A stretch of DNA of 64,000 bases from Atriophallophorus winterbourni. Its lineage: Eukaryota > Platyhelminthes > Trematoda > Plagiorchiida > Microphallidae. A model generated the notes under the pieces. The model saw only the letters and a program-made list of their open reading frames with translations. It was not told the origin of the DNA and searched no databases. Where the stretch lies: assembly GCA_013407085.1 (NCBI GenBank), contig JACCGJ010001478.1:97651-161650 (forward strand), written 5' to 3'. Position numbers and translations under genes: made by a program. Of this stretch, positions 57,749 to 64,000 are shown piece after piece; position 1 is the first letter of the stretch; every line of letters begins with the position of its first letter.

Positions 57749-58840
57749 ATGCCTGTTACCCGCTGTTTTGTCGAAAAGATCAAATCTTCCCAACGGTTGG
57801 TCGATATTGGAACGGAAGGCACCGCAGGTGAGCACATTCATTGTTCTGTTGAGGGCTCTCGAGGTAGCCTAAGGAGTTCAAAGATAGAATCAAACATCCT
57901 TGTTCGTAAGGCTAAGATGCGCTTGGAACTCCTAAAACTGTCGCAGAAACGTGAAGCTCTCGAGATGCAACTGAAATTGCTTGAGGCGGCACAGGAGGTT
58001 AAAATGGCTAAGATTGCTGCTTCGGCAAGTTATCTTGCGCATTGTGAGCATCAAAAGGAAAAAGTAGCTGACTACCCTCGTTCGGAAGTAGAAGATTCTG
58101 TTCGTAATAAAAAGCCCGGCAGTTTACCAAGATCTGACCTTCCGAAGATAGAATTGATATCTTTCGATGGTTCAGCTAGCACCTACGGGAAATTTTGTCG
58201 TCAGTTTGAGACCTATGTGGAGTCTAGAACTTTTGATGACGGACAGAGGTTCCTATGTTTGCTAAATTATTGCCGAGGTATAGCTAAAGAATCTATTGAA
58301 GAGTGTGTCATGCTGCCACCTGAACGTGCGTATAAGCGGGCGAGATCAATCCTGAAGGACCTCTTCGGGCAACCGCATACAATAGCAAGGCCTGTTAGTC
58401 TCGTTAATTGTCAAGAAATTGTTTCTACTGGTGTAATGTTGAAGGATATTGACCTTTGTGTTGTCGATGGTGATCAGGAAGCTGAGTTACCTGACACTGA
58501 AATAGCTCAGTCGGATTTTGTGACTGAATTTTCCGACACTAATTCGGATCAGATGGAGACTAAGCCTGGCCCACCTGACACCAAATCAGCCCAAATGAAA
58601 AGTAGGCCTGGTTCACATGACAATGAATCAGCTTTAATTGGAACGACGTATGGTCAGCACGACAATCCGTATGATTGGCGTAAACCTTTCGGTTGTATAC
58701 CTGATGAACCATTTATGTTTGGAAACTCGGATACAATATTTTGTAATTTAGACTTGTTTAGATGGCGCAAAATCTCGCTGTTGGAGGATGCAATACATAA
58801 GGCTCGTTCGGGTAGGATATCATGCATGAGCTTATTGTAG
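57749..58840 (+). CDS. BEL/Pao-like Gag (DUF1759-type), 363 residues
   Basis: The start ATG at 57749 (MPVTRCFVEK) is chosen because the upstream open frame is made of leader repeat. Residues ~45-90 form a charged coiled-coil-like helix (RKAKMRLELLKLSQKREALE). Residues ~130-220 match the gag domain typical of BEL/Pao elements: LPKIELISFDGSASTYGKFC, FLCLLNYCRGIAKESI and YKRARSILKDLFGQPHTIA. After that the sequence turns to acidic, proline-rich repeats (PDTE/PDTK-AQ) and loses similarity. The usual continuation into protease, reverse transcriptase and integrase is absent. Gag assembles the particle that packages element RNA. The copy cannot move by itself. Confidence 0.8.
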   Translation: MPVTRCFVEKIKSSQRLVDIGTEGTAGEHIHCSVEGSRGSLRSSKIESNILVRKAKMRLELLKLSQKREALEMQLKLLEAAQEVKMAKIAASASYLAHCEHQKEKVADYPRSEVEDSVRNKKPGSLPRSDLPKIELISFDGSASTYGKFCRQFETYVESRTFDDGQRFLCLLNYCRGIAKESIEECVMLPPERAYKRARSILKDLFGQPHTIARPVSLVNCQEIVSTGVMLKDIDLCVVDGDQEAELPDTEIAQSDFVTEFSDTNSDQMETKPGPPDTKSAQMKSRPGSHDNESALIGTTYGQHDNPYDWRKPFGCIPDEPFMFGNSDTIFCNLDLFRWRKISLLEDAIHKARSGRISCMSLL

Positions 58841-59298
58841 GGCGCTGGCAGAACCGGAGGACGTGGTGGGTCTATATCTAGCAAACATTTTCCCTATAAA
58901 AAGCCACAGTTGTCTAGTGATGGTGATGTACGTGGCGTGTGTGACTCGCCACTAAATAAAGTCACTTGCTTTATTCTACTGTACCTGGGTGTCGGGCCCG
59001 GAAGCTGGTGCTCAAGGTGGGAGGCGGGTTTTTGGATCTGCTGACTCCAGAAATACCACCAAGCATCCAGTCTGCCGGTTGCATGCGAAGACGAACGTTG
59101 ATTACATTGAAGGCAAATGTTTCAGGTGGGAGGCGGGTCTTCGGGTCTGCCAACTCCAGAGATACCACCAAACACATTCGAGTCGCTGTCATTGGTCGCG
59201 CAGGTACACGGTTCGGGTAGCCAGGTAGAGGAGAGCCCCGCAGTTCAGTGTTTGTGTCTCTACTTGCTTTTCAGATTTTCAGGAATTTTGGTGGGCGG
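58841..59298 (+). repeat. Internal remnant of the BEL/Pao element with a short direct repeat
   Basis: A ~58-base segment (GTGGGAGGCGGGT..GACTCCAGAAATACCACCAA) occurs at about 59018 and again at 59123 with changes. No pol domain is present. The stretch before the 3' LTR ends GGTGGGCGG, which could serve as the polypurine tract. Confidence 0.6.
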
Positions 59299-59861
59299 TG
59301 TATGAATCCGCTTCGATGTCTTGAAAATTCCTCTTTCGGTCCAGCAAGATCAAACGAACTGGAGACATTTGTTCCCACCCTACAACCGTGTTCCTTATCA
59401 AGTTTTTTTTGTGTCATAATTTTCCAGTGATATTTTTTGTTTGTTCTTCAAATTGAAAATAACATTTAAACTTAATGTTAAATCTGTGAGAGTTTTCTTC
59501 CCCGAACATTTTTCCTTTGTTTAACTGCACTTCGGCTTCCGCACATTTCGATTTGTCCGTTACCCGTGTTTACCGTTATTGTGAAACGGTAATTTTTTGT
59601 GCTCTCAACTGAGCTGTTTGACTTCCGATTATTGGACGCGTTGGTTTGCATTGAAACCTATATTCGATTACCGTTGAGGTTTGTTATATTTTGCTTTTAA
59701 ATCGTCTTTGTCAATAAAGTACAGCGTAAATTGACGTATTGTTCTGATTTGGGATCGATTCGTAAACGCTCGTCACTCCAGGTAGAAGATTTTCGTGGCT
59801 CGTAGCAGGCAACTAGTTTCCGTGACAGAAACTATTCCCCAGTGACGGTTTGGTCGCTACA
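59299..59861 (+). mobile_element. 3' LTR of the BEL/Pao-like element
   Basis: It has the same TG..CA ends as the 5' LTR and is followed by the GTGGC target duplication at 59862-59866. It contains an extra segment near 59677-59719 with AATAAA that the 5' LTR lacks. Confidence 0.9.
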
Positions 59862-60210
59862 GTGGCTAAAAGTCAATCACGCGCCCAGATTTCCTTCGAT
59901 AGTATGGGGTTGAGCGCCCGGCACTTCCATATTGAGCATACAGTTCGTACGTTTTACACGTTCTTGTTTCCGGATATCTGGAAAGTAAGATAGGGGTTCT
60001 ATTCACTAGCACGGTGAGTTCAAGTTCAAGTTCAAGTTGCACAGGGCTGAAGGTGGCCAAAAGCCAATCACGCGCCCATATTTCTTTCGACTTTATGCGG
60101 TTGAGCACCCGGCACTTCGATATCGAGTATACAGTTCGTACTTTTCACACGTTCTTGTTTCCGAATATCTGGAAAGTAACGTAGGGTTTCTCTTCACCAG
60201 CACGGTGAGA
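59862..60210 (-). repeat. LINE 3' terminal sequence present twice in tandem
   Basis: 59862-60009 and 60046-60205 are two copies of the same ~150-base LINE end (GTGGC..AAAAG.CAATCACGCGCCC..CACGTTCTTGTTTCC). They are separated by the (TTCAAG)n tail at 60011-60037. The LTR element split the left copy: its last bases (CAGTTGAAG) are at 56988-56996. Confidence 0.75.
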
Positions 60211-60224
60211 GGTCAGCTATTTAG

Positions 60225-60790
60225 GAAACAATGCAATAATATGCGTGAACAATGTGTGGTGTATCAAATCACTAGCCTAGTTGAGGTAAAGTGAAACACA
60301 GTCATAGACTGCATGTGGGCTAATTTACTGTCAGGTTGTCCAGGACTAGACAGATATTATAAAAATGTAAAAATATGTTTTTTTGTTTTTTTAAAAAGTT
60401 TTTTATCAGACAATATGCGGAAATATGATAGACCATTTAACGTCTAATTCCCTTTTAAAGATCAACACATTTGGGAGGCTTACCATACAATCTGGGAGAA
60501 GTCATATATTCAAGAAACAATGCAATAATATGCGTGAACAATGTGTGATTTATGAAATCACTAACCTACTCGAGGCAGAGTGGAGCACGGTCATAAACTG
60601 CATGTGGGCTTAGATTCTGTCAGGTTGCCCAGGCCTAGACAGATATGATATATAAAATGTAACAACACGTTTTTTGTTGTTAGACAATGTGCGGAAAAAT
60701 GGGTTGCCATTTAGCGTCTAATTCCCTTTTTAAAGCTTATCAAATTCGGAAGGTTCAATATACAAACTGGGAGCTTGTTCCAGAAGTTGA
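60225..60790 (-). repeat. Tandem duplication (~285 bases) including SINE-A-like and LINE-end sequence
   Basis: 60225-60510 and 60512-60790 share AAACAATGCAATAATATGCG, the SINE-A-like 3' block (GCATGTGGGCT..CTGTCAGGTTG..CTAGACAGATAT) and the LINE C-terminal end (CGTCTAATTCCCTTTT). Both copies are on the minus strand and moderately diverged. Confidence 0.75.
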
Positions 60791-61850
60791 CCACACGGTT
60801 GCTGAATAAGTGCTCACGTGCCAGCAACCTGGGCCTACTCTTGAGAAGTTTCATAGAATTACCCCTTGTGGCTGCTTTAGGGGCAAGTTAAAGGGAATTT
60901 TAATAATATTATCGCCCGTAAGACCCTTCAGAATCTTGAAGGCTTCTATTAGGTCGCCTCTCAGCCACCGTCTCTTTAGTGAGAACAGATCGAGGTCCTT
61001 GAGTCTGGCCTCATAGGTTTTTCCTGTCTGGTCCTCAACCATCCTAGTCGCAATGCGCTGGACCCTTTGGAGACATGCGATATCTTTTTTAAGTAAGGTG
61101 CCCAAGATCGAACGCAGTATTCTAAGTGAGATCGCCCGACTACTTTGTATACTGGAATGAAGATTGAAGGTTTTCGGCATGACAACGCTGAGTGCAGTCT
61201 GAACAATTCTCTGCGAGCCTTGTTTGCTGCTTCGGCACATCAAGTAGCCCTCTTTAAATCTCCTGTTATGGTAATACCAAGATCCTTTACTTACTGAGTA
61301 GCAGCTATTATGATAGTTCCTTCCATTTATGTTGTCGCTAAATCAGTCGTCAGAACACAGCTCTCCCCCAAGTTTAGAGGCAAGTCCCATCTTTTGGTGC
61401 ACTCGATTACCTTTTCTAAATCAGAGATAAGCCTATCCCTACTGTCGGTTCTTAGGATCCTAACATCATCCGCAAACAGGATGCAACGTGATCTCAAGCA
61501 GGATTCCAGGTAGTTTACAAAAATAAGAGAAAGGTAGTATTCCAAGCCCCGAGCTCTGAGGCAAATCACTGAGTAGCAGTGATTCCTCCGAGCACACCCC
61601 TACAATTCTAACATAGTGAGATTAGTTAAGAAGTTGTCTAACCATGGATGTAGTTTACCTGTGAAGCCACACATCCATGGTTTGTGCACTGAGTCGAAGG
61701 CTTTTTGAAAATAAAGATAGCATACTTCGACTACTCTCCCTTCATCGAGCTGTAATATCACTTCATCAAGAAAGCTTAGAAGGTTAGTTAGGCATGACAT
61801 TCCTTTCCGTCCGTGCTGGGCATCAGATAATAAGGAATTGGTTCAGTTTG
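60760..61850 (-). pseudogene. CR1-like LINE reverse transcriptase, decayed
   Basis: Minus frames at 61800-61600, 61569-61327, 61243-60851 and 61206-60976 carry SCLTNLLSFLDEVILQLDEG, a modified QKAFDSV box, LSLIFVNYLESCL, FADDVRILRT, FRLHSALSCRKPSIFIPVYK and RLKDLDLFSLKRRWLRGDLI. The C-terminus reads SNRVVNFWNKLPV near 60800-60760. Many stops and shifts show it is inactive. It is related to the element at 50504-52377. Its 3' end leads into the duplicated region and tails to its left. Confidence 0.8.
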
Positions 61851-62279
61851 CCAAAATTAAATGTGACTGGGTCGCCAATCATCAGGTTATGTTCAATTTA
61901 GTCAGCACCGGTACATAAGTTGGTGATAAAACAAATGGTCATCCACAATATTTTTCGTCAAGGCAACTGAGAGTCTAGAATCTTTTCAGTGAAATTTTAC
62001 AGAAAACTCTCAATATTGCAACGTGTTTTGCAATTGATATTGCGAAATGGATCGTACGGCTGTGCGTGTTTCTGTTATATTCAAATACAACATTGACTCC
62101 GAGACAAACACAGAAAATCGATGACCGTGTGTGGAAAAAGAGTATATTGTTATTATTTAGTGTTGATGTACAGATGGTAATTAACAGATGCATAATTTTA
62201 ACTAGGCTTGTGAACAGAAAGTTGTAGTGAACTACTTTCACTTTGTATCTTCTTATTTTGTTCATAACCATTTTGGCCT
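61851..62279. other. Spacer before the Gypsy element
   Basis: No gene or repeat was recognised. Short frames lack motifs. Confidence 0.4.
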
Positions 62280-62609
62280 TGTAAGGTTATTCGCTTTCTC
62301 GCCATGATGCTTCATTCGTATTAATGCTTGTACAATATACTTTTTGGCGGTTAATAAAATTTCGAACTCTCGAACCTTGTATTCTTCCGTGGTTGCGAAG
62401 TTTGTGTGCATCGCTCAGTGCGGTAATTGTGATTAACGGATCCTCCAACATTGGATTCCATTTCTTGAATTTTCAAGTGTGGATTATCTCGCTATCGTTG
62501 GACTTCACTGAACCTTTCTTTGGACATTTTCTCTTTTGGTCTTTTAGTGAGTTCATTCCATTTTTGTTGTATTTGGTGTTGTGCAGACTTATATGTTTGG
62601 TCCACTACA
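62280..62609 (+). mobile_element. Probable 5' LTR of a Ty3/Gypsy element
   Basis: TGTAAGG at 62280 and CACTACA at 62609 give TGTA..TACA ends. Directly after, TAATTGGTGAGCCCGGATAA (62610-62629) looks like a tRNA primer-binding site. The partner LTR would lie beyond the window, so the left edge is inferred. Confidence 0.55.
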
Positions 62610-62709
62610 TAATTGGTGAGCCCGGATAACCGTTATTTTCTTCCATTTACGATAACCTCGTATTTGTCCATTTTGGCATAATTTTGGAATACTGACCTAA
62701 TACTCCACC

Positions 62710-63880
62710 ATGAGCGATTTATCTTTAAGTAAAATTCCTCCAATCAAACCATCACAATATATTCCCAGCACCTTACCGGCTTTAGATGCTTCTAATCTCT
62801 GTTTGTGGTTGGGCCAAATTCAGCCTATTTGTAGTATATATGGCATCATCGATCAATTTATAATGAATTCCCATGTGGTGCACCTGCTCCCCCACGACGA
62901 TGCCGAAAAGGTCAGTATTCATGTTTATGACATGTTTGAGGACAAGCAATACGAAAAGATCACATTTGTAATAATAAATCGAATTGGTATTTCCGAGCAA
63001 AGGAAGCTCGACACTCTCTTTCCCGAAATGGCTCTTGCTGATAAAACCATCTCAACTTCTTCTCCAGATGAAAGAGCTACTTGAAAACAAAAAGATTGAT
63101 GAGAGCATTTTCAAACAATTGTGTTTTAGAAACCTCCAAACAGACATTTGCCAAGTGCTTGTTGGGAATCAAAAATCAAATCGCTGAACTAACTCTTGTG
63201 GTGAACTCGATTTTGTCGAAATCTCCCAACCAACGGAAACCTAAATCTCGATCATTGAGAATCCTTGAGCGATTATGTTGGTACCACAAGAGATATGGGG
63301 ATAAATCCTTGAAATGCATTTCCTCATGTTCAAAAACCTTCAAAATCATGGGTCAGCAGGTAACGGCGACTACTGTAACCGGCCCATCAAACCCGATTCG
63401 CCTGTTCTACGTTACAGACAAATCGAGTGGCCTACGCTTCCCAGTCGATACCGGCGCTGAAATTAGCGCCATACCTACAGCATCCAGTTCCTCGAAACTG
63501 TCGTCCTACACCCTCCAGGCGGCAAATGGCACTCGTACAAACGCCTTCTAACCCTCAATGTAGGACTAAGACGCAGATGCCCCTGGGTGTTTTTCATCGA
63601 TAAAGGTAATTGCCCCACAATCGGTATCGACTTTTGTCTCACTTTGGTCTAACAGTCGAAGTAAAACAGCGGAGGTTATTAGATACGACAACCTCTTTAC
63701 AAGTGTCAGGCATCACTAATACAGCCATTTTCTCTGGTATCAATGATGTCCCTCTATAAACTTCGAAATTTAGTTCTATACTGCATGAATTCCAATCCAT
63801 CATCCAACCCCCACAAACGACGGAGGAAGTGACCCATTCTGTAAAACACCACATCGTCAGAACTCAGAAAGTTTTATGGT
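62710..63880 (+). pseudogene. Ty3/Gypsy gag and protease of CsRn1 type, frameshifted
   Basis: The first frame (62710-63084) starts MSDLSLSKIPPIKP and has the capsid-like LPALDASNLCLWLGQIQ. The next block, MKELLENKKIDESIFKQL, is in another frame (62984-63187). The third frame (63081-63551) contains CWYHKRYGDKSLKCISSC, the C-H-C-C finger characteristic of CsRn1-type gag, and then the aspartic protease motif FPVDTGAEISAIP. Protease sequence continues after a stop to about 63660 (PWVFFIDKG, TIGIDFCL), followed by degraded sequence before the reverse transcriptase would begin. Two or more frameshifts and stops make it inactive. CsRn1-like elements are widespread in trematodes, which supports the host assignment. 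Confidence 0.82.
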
Positions 63881-64000
63881 ACAAAAAGCAGTAAGCTTAA
63901 CAATAACCATAGGATTACAAGGTATATGGAATATTTTAAAAAATATAAACTATCTTAAATATCGATAATGACAGTGACATACAGCATGGTTCGTCATAAA
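63881..64000. other. Window end, AT-rich
   Basis: No reverse transcriptase is visible after the gag/protease remnant. It is either deleted or lost to divergence. Confidence 0.4.

Overview
The window is animal nuclear DNA, most likely from a parasitic flatworm and probably a trematode. Three things point there. Two conserved host genes carry extremely short introns (28, 32, 34 and 36 bases). There is a Ty3/Gypsy gag of the CsRn1 type with a C-H-C-C finger. There are repeats with hammerhead-ribozyme-like cores, a feature known from schistosome retroposons. The species is inferred, not proven. One run of exactly 1000 N (32241-33240) is an assembly gap.

Only two host genes can be supported. A Vps33-family gene, closest to VPS33B, runs on the plus strand from 29616 to 43269 in at least eleven coding exons; one or more exons are missing, probably inside the N gap. 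Its product is an SM protein for endosome/lysosome fusion. A V-ATPase proteolipid subunit c gene lies on the minus strand at 50473-49959 in three exons. Both serve endolysosomal acidification and trafficking, but I see no sign that they are co-regulated.

Nearly everything else is retroelement. 1-10 kb is AT-rich and without a recognised gene; it holds a diverged LINE end, a 159-base direct duplication and two clusters of hammerhead-like repeats. 10-27 kb is a pile of CR1/Jockey-like LINEs: two decayed copies, one nearly full-length element (15.6-19.9 kb), another (19.9-23.0 kb), and a head-to-head inverted pair (23.5-26.5 kb). 26.8-49 kb holds the Vps33 gene, whose introns and flanks are full of a roughly 225-base retroposon, called here SINE-A. 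Several SINE-A copies have clear 9-12 base target-site duplications. 47.4-61.8 kb holds more LINEs, including one almost complete copy on the minus strand (52.4-57.0 kb) and one whose tail ends 30 bases before the V-ATPase start codon. A pol-less BEL/Pao LTR element with a 5-base target duplication (57.0-59.9 kb) is nested in LINE tail sequence. 62.3-63.9 kb is the broken 5' part of a Ty3/Gypsy element.

The observations most worth follow-up are the hammerhead-like repeat family, the SINE-A family and its apparent sharing of a 3' region with a LINE, covarying hairpin repeats in the BEL/Pao leader, a 41-base GT..AG difference between the two BEL/Pao LTRs, and the very small introns.
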